Assembly (NCBI RefSeq): GCF_030052815.1
Contig: NC_079494.1
Span: forward strand, 34,768,467 to 34,832,466
Direction: 5' to 3'
Source: Hevea brasiliensis
Taxonomy: Eukaryota > Streptophyta > Magnoliopsida > Malpighiales > Euphorbiaceae
DNA length: 64,000 nucleotides
Position numbers and translations under genes: made by a program. The stretch's first letter is position 1; each line of letters opens with the position of its first letter. Under the pieces are notes generated by a model. It saw only the letters and a program-made list of their open reading frames with translations. It did no database searches and had not been told where the DNA came from. This document shows, piece by piece, positions 23,184 to 35,200 of this stretch.

Positions 23184-24776
23184 GTGAGTTTTACAATCAA
23201 GATTATAAATAGATAAAGAAAAGACATGAGAAGAAAATAGAGTGAAAGAACCCAGAAAAAGAATTGTAGCCTTGGACTTTTGGAACTTCAGCTGAAAATC
23301 CCTTTTAGCAATCTTGTAGATCTTGTTTCTCCCTTGTTTCCCTTGAGGATGATGTGCCTCCTTGAATGTAAATCGGCTCTTGAATGCAAATTCTCCTCCT
23401 CCCCTCAATTCTAGACTTGTTATATTTATATCTGGTGTCAAAACCCTAATTCAGAGCCCAAGAAGCATTAGAAGTCCATCCGGGTCAGGTTGGAATGAAG
23501 AAAAGTCACATCAGAATTGTTGACAGGGTACTTTACACGGCCCATGTAGTGTTATATGCCCCTGCCCAGTGTAACTTTCTTCCACTCATCGTTTTCAAGT
23601 ATTCTTTGTCCAGAAGGTTGCATAGGGTCCAGGAAGTTACATGGGGCAAGTTACACCGCCCATATAATGTTTTTGGCACTGTATTCTTCACGTTTTGACC
23701 TTTAGATCTCTTCCAAACTCATCTTTAATTCTAGAACCACATAAAAAAACTTGATAAAATATAAAAATTAATGAATTGAGTTGGATTAACATGTTTTCTA
23801 AAATAATAATGAAAACATATAAAAATATACATAAGAGGATTGTAAATGCTAACAAAACGCAATACATGTTAACCTTAAATATCTATATAATTTAATGCAA
23901 TCAGAAACCTCAGGCACCTTCAAGGTTATTGGGCAGAGATTGAAGTCATACTTCTTAGGGAATACAATTGAAAAGGGATTCACCCAATCCTACAGCACCC
24001 CTCCAGCTCAACCATAAGCTGAAGAACTTTTGTAACCTTTCTTTTAATTTTCATTATTTTACTTTCTATTTTTTAATTTTTGAAGGTACACAAAAACCAT
24101 AATTATGCAAAAAGCAAGGAACTGAAAGAAAGGGAGGAGTGGAAATGTCAAGTCAAAACCATGCAAGAGAATATTTCACAAAACTGGAGAAGTAACTCTA
24201 CTGCTAATCTTTGCATTCATTTCATTCATAGAGATAGGGACATTTTAGCATGAATAATATATATGAAAAAAAATGGGAGAACTAAAAATTTACACGGGCT
24301 GTGTAGATAGTTTTACATGCCTCGTGTAATAACCTGGAATTCCAAAAACACACTTACATAAGCTCCGAAAACTTACACGGGTTGACCCTGTGTAATGTTA
24401 CACACCCCGTGCTTCATATAGGGAAAGAAAAAAATTCTAAGTTTAAGGGAGATAGAGAGTTACACGGGTCCCCAAATAAATTTACATGGCCATGTAACTT
24501 GTTTAGCAAAGCAACTTTCGGATAGAGAGTTACACGGGTCATCAGAATGTGACCCGTGTAGTGATACACGACCCATGTATCCAGTGCCCAGGGGCACAAA
24601 ATCCCATGAAATGAAGGGAAAAAATGCCCCTTTAATTCTCTTGACACCCATAAACTCCCATCCATTCATGAATTCTTCCTCTTCACAACTTTTCCTCTTC
24701 AACAACCTCTCAAATCCCCACTCCATTTACAAACCCTAGCTTTTCTCCCTCTCCAAAAATCCAAAGCACCTGCTAA
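23184..24776 (+). mobile_element. Athila-type element G: LTR end and 5' leader
   Basis: This is AT-rich non-coding sequence upstream of an Athila-type ORF1. The first 700 bp (23184-23900) look like the LTR of G, interrupted on its left by element E. A weak, decayed primer-binding-like stretch (GGTTATTGGGCAGAGATTG, near 23924) may mark the LTR end. It shares only part of the usual Athila PBS, so this is tentative. The rest is a leader with repeated ACACGGG motifs. I see no gene in it. Confidence 0.5.
23531..24580. repeat. Dispersed inverted repeats of ACACGGG/CCCGTGT in the Athila leader
   Basis: Several copies of TTACACGGG or its complement occur in pairs, for example at about 23531-23575, 23648-23670, 24292-24345, 24374-24415, 24464-24500 and 24530-24580. 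Many pairs are back-to-back, such as TACACGGGTC then GACCCGTGTA near 24530-24560, and could form stem-loops. Confidence 0.75.
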
Positions 24777-25578
24777 ATGCCCAGTAAGAAGAATTGGATC
24801 TTCCTCAAGACAAAAAAGAGATTCTTCAACCTCACCACCCCAGCCATCACCACAACGCCCAAGAATAAGGCAACCACAGCAAAGCCCACCTCAAGCACCT
24901 CAACCGCAACTGTAAGCTATACCCCAACCTCATCCACAAACCCCATAGCCAGCACAACTGGAATTCACCATTGTTTGGCCATTCTGCGACTCCACAAATA
25001 GAGATTTGTGTGCATGGCTTCAAAATAGGAGAATTATCTCCACAAAGTACATGGACTTCAGGTTGCTAGAATAACTCGGACTGCAATAGGAGATAAATGG
25101 GTTGCTTGCAAGCATTGGATGGACTCAATTCACCCAACTCCAGTTCCCAGCCTATAGAGACACCACACTCGAGTTCCTCAGGAGCTTTAAGGCCATCTTA
25201 TGGCCTACAGATAGAGAAGACAAGGGCAGGATCGAGTTTGGACTACTTGGCATTGATCGAGTAATGAAAATCAATGAATTTAATGCAATATTTGGCTTTG
25301 ACAGCACCAAGCACTAGGAGATTCCGCAAAGCAGAATAATCTACAATAGTGTTGACTTCTGGCACTCCAATGCATAGAACACCAATGTCTATAACTCTAG
25401 CAAATCCAAATCTTTAGGTATCACTAGCCTCGCTTTGAGATATATGCATAGGCTAGCCGCTCACACCATCACGGGTCGTGGTGATAGCTTGGACATTGTA
25501 AACACTAAAGAGCATTTCTTCTTATGGTGCATGGTCACTAGCCAATGTTGTAGCACCAGCTTCTTCTTGTGTAACCAT
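24777..25578 (+). pseudogene. Athila-type ORF1 (gag-like), broken and truncated by element C
   Basis: The ATG at 24777 begins MPSKKNWIFLKTKKRF, followed by a Thr/Ser/Pro-rich basic N terminus, as is typical for Athila ORF1. After frame changes, 25102-25317 reads LQFPAYRDTTLEFLRSF and INEFNAIFGFD. Further on (about 25430-25545) is RYMHRLAAHTITGRGDSLDIVNTKEHFFLWCM in part. These blocks match the Athila gag-like family from memory of its motifs. A stop at 25315 and at least one frameshift break it. Element C is inserted at 25579, so the C-terminal part is displaced and not visible here. Confidence 0.75.
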
Positions 25579-25779
25579 TATTAGTTGTATGCCCTAGAGC
25601 ATATCATTTAGTATGTATCTTGTACATATTTTATTAATAAAAGGTAATTTCACTTTTCCATTTACATAAAGTATTTATGTGTAATAGAAAAGGTCCATTG
25701 ATATTTTGTTAGAATTCTATTTTTAAGTTGTTAAGAATATGAGTGACAGCATTTCTAGCACAAAGTATCATAAATTGGT
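25579..25779 (+). mobile_element. 5' LTR of Copia C, first 201 bp
   Basis: This matches the start of the H and solo Copia LTRs (TATGCCCTAGAGCATATC). The terminal TG is changed to TA. It stops at CATAAATTGGT, where A is inserted, and resumes at 36253 with TCATAATCGAGGATACTTC. The H LTRs carry CATAAATAGGTTCACAATCG at that point, so the rejoined sequence reads through. Confidence 0.9.
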
Positions 25780-28167
25780 TGTAACACCCCTAAGTTCGGT
25801 AGTTCGTTCTACTGCTCCGATGACCAGTGTCTATCCGGACAGGAATGCCTAGAACTATATTTAAATATTAGTGTGGAGACATAGAATAATGAAATACAAG
25901 AAAATAAAATACAAAAAAAAAACAAAGGAAAAATAATAGCAATGAAATGTAACCGAGTTAAACGAGCCGAGAACCCTAGCGATGGGTGACCACACCAAGA
26001 AGTTGCGGCGTGGACCGTTGACTAGCCCTGGACGGCGGGAAACCCTGGAAAATATTTTTAAGACATAATTAAAGACCTATTGAAGTATAAATATCATTAG
26101 AAATATCAAAGAAAAATTAATTAATTAGTACAAAGAAAAAGGAGAAATCGAGAAAACGATAAAACTCGGTCTTATAGAAAAATTGAGAATGCAACCCGAA
26201 CAGGGGCATTGTGGTCATTTGACACCTCGAGTTATCTTTTGACCTAAATTTCCATTAAAAATAAATGATGTTACACTTGGAAAATGTCATAAAAAAATTA
26301 AATTGGTGGTACATAGTTTAAATAGCAAAAGATGTGAGTTAAATGTGATAATTTGGAAACTTTGGAATATTAAATACTTAATCTAAGTGAGTGGGACACT
26401 AAGTGAGACCATATAAGCACATGTGGACAAATGTGGACAGCAATTCATCACCTTCATCTCCTTCATCCATCATTGCTGATTCCAAATTCTCATCCAAACT
26501 CCATGGCCGTCCCACCTTTGAGCTCCCATTTCCCATGATCAAGCCATGATCCTTTAATGCTCCCTTCACTAAAGTTGCTCTACACCACTTGGGCAGTAGA
26601 TAGGCAGCTAGAAGATCAAGTTTAGTCAAGGTTTTGAAGAGTTTCCAAAGTGGTAAGTAGGTATTTTTGATGCTTGCTACATTAAAGTTTGTGTAGATGT
26701 TATGAGTAGTTGAATTGTGGAAAGATTTTTGGAGTTTGATGTGTTAAGGGAGATGTATATTTTTGGCAGCCATGGAAACTCCATAAGAACAATTTATCCT
26801 TGCATGTTAATGGTAGATTAAATTGTTGATGAAGTGTTTATGTGTGTAGGAATAAATTGGGTGATGTATACTAAATGTATATGTGAATGTACACTTGACT
26901 TTGGAAGCTTGGAAAGCTTAGTGAAGAAGATTACAATTCGGCAATTTGAAGTGTGGACCAAAATATGTTATTTCATGGTTTGGTTTATGGAATATTATTG
27001 TTGAATTATGGTACTTGTTATGGCAGCATGTATATGTGTATAAGAGTTTGAGTTTGGACATGTAAATGAGCTATATTATGTGCCTAAATTGTTTGTAATT
27101 TGTACTGGTAAATTCTGTACTATAAGGTGCATATTGAGTGTGATTATAAGCTGTCAAAATGACCAATAATGTGAAGTAAAATGTGTTTTGGTTATGGTAC
27201 AAACTAGAATTGGCATGAATGTGTAACTTGGTAAGTGTTAAATGTGTAATTGTTGAGAGATGAACAATGTGCAATAGGGCAGTGTGTGTTTTGGCTTAGA
27301 GCCTTAAGTGTGTGGCTCCAATTGGTATGAGACCAATTGGAGGTGAAACTAGGCACAAAAAGTGCCAACTTTCATGAAGGAAGCTGACCAAAATTCTGCT
27401 TGGAAGGTAACTTGAAAATTTACCAAATCCGAATTAGCTCATTTAAGGCCTGAAAATTGACCATTTGGGCAGCAGTTAGTGTTTTGGCCATAACTCACTC
27501 AAAACAGGTCAAATTGACCTGAAACGTTTACCATGAATAGTTGAGACATATATCTACAAGTCTTATGAAGACACCAAAGCCCAGAAATGACCATAAGCAA
27601 GTCAAATAGCTTGCACAAGTTCAGGTCCAAAAACATGCCGAACCAAAATTGACCTAAAAATGACCTAAAGTGACCATTTTGGTGCATTCTGATCATCAAT
27701 AGTAAAATGACCATAACATGGTCTAGTAAACTCAGAATGACCTGAAGTTTTGCCCTGCGTGCAATAAAACATAGATCTACAAGTTTTTAGTTTTGACCGA
27801 AACTCGAAAACCGAGGGAACTAGGTCATCCGGCTATGTCAAATTAGTATACCAGAATCAGACAAATTGCAATAAAACGCAATATACATGGAAATGAATTT
27901 GGTAACATGTACCAATACTAAAAGGCTACAAATATGATATATTGGTAACATTAGAACCTAATTCACCTAGACTGCATTGAGGGTCAACATCTTAGGTTGA
28001 CTAAGGAAATAATAGAATTCAATAAATTAAGTATTAAGCCTTATTGTTAGAGACGGTTTAAATGAGTACTGAAACACTTCAAATTGTGTGTTTCAGTTAG
28101 CAAAGACTAAGGAAAAGGAAAGGAAACACTGAGTCAGAGGCAAGAGACAGTTATCAGAGGTTTGAGC

Positions 28168-28334
28168 ACAATAGTTATTTCTTTTGAATTTTTCAATTGA
28201 AATAAATTTTGATTATTTGTATGTTATTGTTTTAAATTGTGTTTGTGTACAATAGTTATTTCTTTTGAATTTTTCAATTGAAATAAATTATGATTGTTTG
28301 TATGTTATTGTTTTAAATTGTGTTTGTGCACAAT
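28168..28334 (+). repeat. 81-bp tandem duplication in A 5' LTR
   Basis: The unit starting ACAATAGTTATTTC repeats with a period of 81 bp (starts 28168 and 28249), and a partial third copy starts at 28329. The same duplication exists in the 3' LTR (34635 and 34716), so it predates insertion. B has one copy. Confidence 0.88.
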
Positions 28335-28823
28335 AATTTTGATTTCTTATTTTCTACTTAAAAATTTGTTTGAACATTATAGTTTTAAATTGTGTCTGTG
28401 CACAATACTTTTTATATTCACTGCTTTTACTAGAAAATTTATTTGGAGAAATGAGTTATGAATAATTTTTTATAGTTTTGGCTTTGAGAATCTTATTTTG
28501 AAATTATTGTGTTGCCTACTTTGCAAATAGAAATTTTGAGATAAAATGTGATTTGCGAATTGTATGAAATATTGTGATTTGTAATTGTTTTGATTCACAC
28601 TTGGCATGATACTGTTATTATATTCCTCCCTCTTTGACTTATCAGTATGGGGTGAGTGTGATTATGTTCCTCCCACTTTGACTTGCCAGTTTGAGGTGAG
28701 TGTGGATGAGTACTCATTATTTAGCTAGCTTCCTCCCTCATTGATTTCGATTATTGAGGTGAGTGTGTCTTGTCGTGGTGTACAATACGGCATATGTGAA
28801 AAAATTATGTCATGGCCTAAATT

Positions 28824-28963
28824 GTGTTATTAATTGACAACACTGTATTATTCAGTTATTTGATCAAATGGTGTTATTGATTGGCAACACTATATTATTC
28901 AGTTATTTGATCAAATGGTGTTATTGATTGGCAAAACTGTGTTATTCAGTTATTTGATCAAAT
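28824..28963 (+). repeat. 47-bp tandem repeat, 3 copies, in A 5' LTR
   Basis: The unit begins TGTTATTGATTGGCAACACT and ends GATCAAATGG. There are three copies here and four in the 3' LTR (35292-35478). Confidence 0.9.
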
Positions 28964-29741
28964 TTATGTTATATGAACTTTGTAAATTGTGAAATGGAAT
29001 TGTGAATTATTTGATTTGTAAATTATCAATAAAAGTTTATGTATCGCATTTTAAATTGTTATTGTGCACCACTGAGTAAATTTTACTCAGCGATAGCTTT
29101 TCATTGCTACCGCAGGTAGACAGACTGACAGGGCAGCAGACTAGGCTGCTAGTGCTTCATTGAGAGTTCATCGGGTATATTGAGTATACCATATTTTGTA
29201 TTTTGTATTGTAATGTATGTTCACTGTATGTATATATTGTTCTTGATTTTGAGCAGTTGTAAATTAAAATTGTACATTGAAAATGTAAAATAAATTTGTG
29301 AATTATCTTGGCCTGTAAATATTGTGATATATTTGTTTTATTTTAGCTTTTGAAAACACTGAAAAATTATTATGGATTTGAGTTAGCAAATGTTGAGAAA
29401 CTTTTTGTGTTGATTTGATGTTGGAGTTGGGATTGAGAAATATATTTGAAGTACTTTTTTTAGGTTTTTGAAGAACTGCTTTATTACAAATAAAAATGGC
29501 ACTCTGCCAAAATTTTTACAGAAATTATTATTTCTTCAAATGTGTTAGCTGTTTCACTTCAGTTCAAAAATCTTTTTAACACCTGTAAATAGTGCTCACC
29601 ACTTTAAAAAGAAGTAAGAAAAGTTTTAAAATCCCTTGTAGTGTATTTAATGGGTTATCAGTAGACGAAGTTGGTAATTCATTAGGTATACTACGGGATC
29701 ATGTCATGCCTTATAGAGGGGTAGGGTGTGACATGTTTTAG

Positions 29742-29753
29742 TGGTATCAGAGC
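29742..29753 (+). other. Primer-binding site of element A
   Basis: TGGTATCAGAGC, a perfect initiator tRNA-Met complement, lies 8 bp after the LTR end. Confidence 0.92.
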
Positions 29754-29923
29754 AAAGTTTTTAATTTCTATTTTCACCTATAATTTGAATACTCTTTCTT
29801 CATAGTACAACTGCTCAATGCCATTGTTTGATACATACAGTACATTACAGTATAAATATGCACTAACGGGAGGAAATCTCATTGTGTTATCTATTCAGGA
29901 GATCTAAGATCCTCGCATTGACT

Positions 29924-31330
29924 ATGGAGGAGGGTGATCGTTCAGTCGATCAATCGATAGAGGCTGAGGTACAAGGGGATGCCCCAGCCTTACACAATGT
30001 TAATGGATCAGCAGCACCAGTCCCCTCAGTAGCACAGTTCCCTGCTCAATTTGCTCAACAAATGGATGCGATGTTCCAACAGATGGCTGGTAACATGTCT
30101 ACTCAAGCCCCACTGCAGACACTAGTGGTTCAACCACAGCCTTCAGTTAGGCAGAACGACAAGCTGATTAAGTATGGGGCTACTGAGTTCATGGGGATAG
30201 TGGATCCGCTGGAGGCAGAACATGGCTGGAAAGGATGGAAAGAGTTTTTAGGAAGCTAAATTGCACTTATGAGCTGAAGTTTGAATACTCAGTCTCACTT
30301 CTATAGGGAGATGCATATGACTAGTGGAAAACCATTTCCTATAGTTTGGTGGAACCCCCAGTACTGACATGGGATGACTTTCTCAGAGAGTTCAGACAAA
30401 AATATGTCCAAGATGCCTATGTGGACCAGAAGCTACAGGAGTTCTTAAGCCTGAAGCAAAGGAATAGAACAGTGGCAGAATATAAGAGAAACTTCTCTCA
30501 ATTGAGTCGTTATGCAGGAAGCCTGCTTGCCACTCCTCGAGACAGATGTAAATGTTTTGAGACTGAGTTAAGGCCTGGTCTAAGAATGCAAGTTATGGGG
30601 TTCCAACACTAGAATTTCTCAGAGCTAATATCGCAAGCCCTGGAATAAGAAAGAATTAAGAATGAAGAAACAGTTAAAAAGGCTACAGAAGAAAAAGAGA
30701 AAATTAGAAAGACTACTGATCAAGTTCCTGAGAGTGGGTCAGGAAAAAGAAAGTACTTTGGAGGGGTTAGCTCACACGAATCAGGTAGAGATAGATCTTC
30801 TGGACAGAAACCACCTCAATCGGATCAGCAAACTCAGCAGAAACCCAGAAATGCGCTGTCAGATCGACTTTGTGAAACTTGTGGTAAACCACATAGTGGG
30901 TTATGTCATAGAGCCATAGGAGCATGTTTTAATTGTGGAAAGATTGGTCATTTTGCTAGGGATTGTATAAATCCACTTTGTTCTGAATCATTTACTACAC
31001 CAGATGGGTCAACACAAGTTTCTACCCCAAATAGTTCACCATCAGTTAGTAGAGGCAGAGGTAGATGTAGGGGTAGTACACCTAGAAGTCAGAGTATTGT
31101 GAATCAGCCAGAACAGGGTAATGTTTCAGCTAGAGTATACGCTATACGGCAGAGAGAAGAGGATGAGACTTTTGACATAGTTGTTGGTACTTTCTCAATT
31201 AGTAACTAAGATATATATATGTTTTGTTTGACCTGGAGTCTGCATACTTTAATGTTAGTGTTAGAACCATATATTCTGTTGTTATTCCTTTACAGGGGAA
31301 TAAATTTTGATGCATTAGACATTAGTCCTT
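29924..31330 (+). pseudogene. gag: Gypsy gag of element A, followed by a decayed protease start
   Basis: The ATG at 29924 begins MEEGDRSVDQ, as in B and D. The gag core YGATEFMGIVDPLEAE is followed by a frameshift near 30220. The frame 30346-30612 carries FRQKYVQDAYVDQKLQEFLSLK in part. Stops occur at about 30610 and 30648. Downstream in the same frame the zinc knuckle CFNCGKIGHFARDC is intact at 30925-30966, after CETCGKPHSGLC, and an Arg/Gly/Ser tail follows. The reading passes through REEDETFDIVVGTFSISN and then decays where the protease should start (about 31205-31260). A roughly intact knuckle and core suggest gag was under use until recently, but the frame is broken as read. An out-of-frame open stretch at 30662-30919 overlaps it. 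Confidence 0.87.
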
Positions 31331-32240
31331 TAAGATAAGGATTGTGATAATAAGTGAAATTAGTTTTGAAAGAGTTTATCGGCGAAAAGTATTTTCTAAC
31401 ACACCATAAATTATAAAGCTAAATGGCAAGCCTGCTTAATGTAAGGCAAGAGGACGTAAAAGTAAGTTACAGTAATATAATTGCTCTAGATGAGGGCAAG
31501 GATGTTACTGTTAGTAATTGTTAATGGATATTGTAATCAAAATAAGATTCGAATATCAGTAAATTAGAAAAGGATAAAATATAGGAAAGTTTGATCTATT
31601 GGAATGTATCGTAGTAACTACGCAATGTTCTTGATGTTTATACTGTAAGCTGCAGATTACAGTACTAACTTGAGATTATTGTGTAGAGCTACGTACTACT
31701 CGATAGTACACCGACATGAGAATAGTTGCCAACGGCATCTGTTTTGGTATAGTTATGCTAGGATAGAATTTTATTATTGGAAATAAGTTTGAAAATCCTA
31801 CTTAAGGAGTTAAAACTCAAAAATTGGATTATCGAAAGGTTATAGTTCAGTACAAAAGAAAGTAAGTTATAGAACATTAATAGATAAAAAGAGTTGTGAA
31901 AGTAAAAATTTGAACAGTTGGTTCAAATATAACAAAGAAATGTTAGAAATGTGAGGAAGACTATTGACTAGAATGGTCAAAGGACCAATGACTAGATAAA
32001 TCATTCTAACATGACCTCAAGGGTCATTCAAAAAGGAACATAAACTGAAATATTAGACAACACAATAGTAAGAGAAGATTGGTGTTATACAAACAAATTA
32101 AATGTTGTATTACATTATTAAAAGTCTTATACAAATTCGAGGGAAAGAAGATTATACGATCATATAGAAAGGAGAAAATAAACGTATGACTATTGTAAGA
32201 TGGCTATTGGGTAAAATTTCGCAGATGAAATTTATTTTAA
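31331..32240 (+). other. Non-coding internal spacer of element A in place of pol
   Basis: About 0.9 kb of A-rich sequence holds no open frame of note and no RT, RNase H or integrase motif in any frame that I can recognise. Its last 50 bp do match the pre-LTR end of B (the pattern AAAATTT, then AAATTTATTTTAAGGGGGGG), so the element's own 3' end is kept. The origin of the rest is unknown. Confidence 0.7.
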
Positions 32241-32250
32241 GGGGGGGAGA
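32239..32250 (+). other. Polypurine tract of element A
   Basis: AAGGGGGGGAGA lies two bases before the 3' LTR start at 32253 and would prime plus-strand synthesis. B has the same tract at 49831-49842. Confidence 0.88.
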
Positions 32251-32252
32251 AA

Positions 32253-35200
32253 TGTAACACCACTAAGTTTGGTATTGCGTTCTACTACTCCGGTGACCAG
32301 TGTCTATCCCGACAGCTAGAATGCCTAGAACTATATTTAAATATTAGTGAGGAGACATAGAATAATGAAATACAAGAAAAGAAAATACAAGAAAAACAAA
32401 AGAAAAATAATAGTAATGAAATGTAACCAAGTTAAACGAGCCGAAAACCCTAGCGATGGGTGACTGCACCGGGAAGTTGCGGCGTGGACCGTTGACTAGC
32501 CCTGGACCGTGGGGAACCCCAGAAAATATTTTTAAGACATAATTAAAGACCTATTGAAGTATAAATATCATTAGAAATATCAAAGAAAAATAATTAATTA
32601 GTACAAAGAAAAACGGGAAATCGAGAAAACGATAAAACTCGGTGTTACCGAAAAATCGGGAATGCAACCCGAACAGGAGCATTGTGGTCATTTGATACCT
32701 CGAGTTGTCTTTTGACCTAAATGTCCAATAAAAATAAATGATGTTACACTTGGAAAATGTCATGAAAAACTAAATTGGTGGTACATAGTTTAAATAGCAA
32801 AAGATGGGAGTTAAATGTGATAATTTGGAAACTTTGGAATATTAAATACTTAATCTAAGTGAGTGGGACACTAAGTGAGACCATATAAGCACATGTGGAC
32901 AAATGTGGACAGCAATTCATCACCTTCATCTCCTTCATCCTTCATTGCTGAATCCAAGTTCTCTCCCAAACTCCATAGTCGTCCCACCTTTAAGCTCCCA
33001 TTTCCCATGATCAAGCCATGATCCTTCAATGTTCCCTTCACTAAAGTTGCTCTACACCACTTGGGCAGTAGATAGGCAGCAAGAAAATCAAGTTTAGTCA
33101 AGGTTTTGAAGAGTTTCCAAAGTGGTAAGTAGGTAGTTTTGATGCTTCCTCCATTAAAGTTTGTGTGGGTGTTATGGGTAATTGAATTGTGAAAAGATTT
33201 TTAGAGTTTGATGTTTTAAGGGAGATGTATATTTTTGGAAGCCATGGAAACTCTATAAGAATAATTTATCCTTGCATGTAAATAGTAGATTAAAGTGTTG
33301 ATGAAGTGTTTATGTGTGTAGGAATAACTTGGGTGATTTGTACTAAAGTATATGTGAATGTACACTTGACTTTGGAAGCTTGTAAAGCTAAGTGAAGAAG
33401 ATTACAATTCGGCAATTTGAAGTGTGGACCAAAATATGTTATTTCATGGTTTGGTTTATGGAATATTGTTGTTGAATTATGGTACTTGTTATGGCAGCAT
33501 GTATATGTGTATAAGAGTTTGAGTTTGGACATGTAAATGAGCTATATTATGTGCCTAAATTGTTTGTACTTTGGACTTGGTAAATTCTGTACTATAAGGT
33601 GCATATTGAGTGTGATTATAAGCTGCCAAAATGACCAACAATGTGAAGTAAAATGTGTTTAGGTTATGGTATAGACCAGAATTGGCATGAATGTGTAACT
33701 TGGTAAGTGTTAAATGTGTAATTGTTGAGTGATGAACAATGTGCAATAGGGTAGTGTGTGTTTTGGCTTAGAACCTTAAGTGTGTGGCTCCAATTGGTAT
33801 GAGACCAATTGAAGGTGAAACTAGGCACAAAAAGTGCGAACTTTCTTGAAGGAAGCTTACCAAAATTCTGCTTGGAAGGTAACTTGAAAAATGACCAAAT
33901 CCGAATTAGTGCATTTAAAGCCTGAAAATTGACCATTTGGGTAGCAGTTAGTGTTTTTGCCATAACTCACTCAAAACAGGTCAAATTGACCTGAAAGTTT
34001 TACTATGAATAGTTGAGACATATATCTACAAGTCTTATGAAGATACCAAAGCCCAGAAAATGACCATAAGAAAGTCAAATAGCTTGCACAAGTTCAGGTC
34101 CAAAAACTGGCTGAACCAAAATTGACCTAAAAATGACCTAGAGTGACGATTTTGGTGCATTCTGACTAGCAATAGTAAAATGACCATAACTTGGTCTAGT
34201 AAACTCAGAATGACCTGAAATTTTTCCCCGCATGCAATAAGACATAGATCTACAAGTTTGTAGTTTTGCCTGAAACTCGAAAACCGAGGGAACTAGGTCA
34301 TCCGGCTAGGTAAAATTAGTATACCGGAATTCGACAAATTGCAATAAAATGCAATATACATGGAAATGAATTTGGTAACATGTACCAAAACTAAAAGGCT
34401 ACAAATGTGACATATTGGTAACATTAGAACCTAATTCACCTAGACTGCATCGAGGGTTAACATCTTAGGTTGACTAAGGAAAAAATAGAATTAAATAAAT
34501 TAAGTATTAAGCCTTATTGTTAGAGACGGTTTAAATGGGTACTGAAACACTTGTGTGTTTCAGTTTGCAAAGACTCAGGGAAAGAAAAGGAAACACTGAG
34601 TCAGAGGCAAGAGACAGTTATCAGAGGCTTGTGCACAATAGTTATTTCTTTTGAATTTTTCAATTGAAATCAATTTTGATTATTTGTATGTTATTGTTTT
34701 AAATTGTGTTTGTGCACAATAGTTATTTCTTTTGAATTTTTCAATTGAAATCAATTTTGATTATTTTGTATGTTATTGTTTTAAATTGTGTTTGTACACA
34801 ATAATTTTGATTTCTTATTTTCTACTTAAAAATTTATTTGAATATTATAGTTTTAAATTGTGTCTGTGTATAATACTTTTTATATTCACTGCTTTTACTA
34901 GAAAATTTATTTGGAGAAATGAGTTATGAATAATTTTTTATTATTTTGGCTTTGAGAATCTTATTTTGAAATTATTGTGTTGCCTACTTTGCAAATAGAA
35001 ATTTTGAGATAAAATGTGATTTGGGAATTATATGAAATATTGTGATTTGGAATTATTTTGATTCACACTTGGCATGACACTGTTATTATATTCCTCCCTC
35101 TTTGACTTATCAGTCTGGGGTGAGTGTGATTATGTTCCTCCCTCTTTGACTTGCCAGTTTGAGGTGAGTGTGGATGAGTACTCATTATTTAGCTAGCTTC

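Larger units (their letters stand above)
25780..29733 (+). mobile_element. 5' LTR of element A
   Basis: The LTR is 3954 bp, TGTAACACCC to TGTGACA. The hairpin CTCCAATTGG/CCAATTGGAG is at 27316-27342. Two tandem arrays follow: an 81-bp unit at 28168-28334 and a 47-bp unit at 28824-28963. The 230-residue-scale open frames inside (for example 26629-26399 on minus, repeated in the 3' LTR) have no known product. Confidence 0.93.

Noticed and set aside
24414..24726. Minus-strand open stretches in the Athila leader as possible host exons
   Set aside because: They overlap the ACACGGG repeat array, have no domain or splice context, and the neighbouring ORF1 is on plus.
26399..26629. Minus-strand open stretch repeated at 32871-33101 with few changes
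   Set aside because: Both are in the two LTRs of A, so similarity reflects LTR identity, not coding constraint.
31331..32240. Hidden decayed RT or integrase in the spacer of A
   Set aside because: I read through the frames for FIDD, DGQS, HHCC and RNase H motifs and found none; a profile search could still overturn this.
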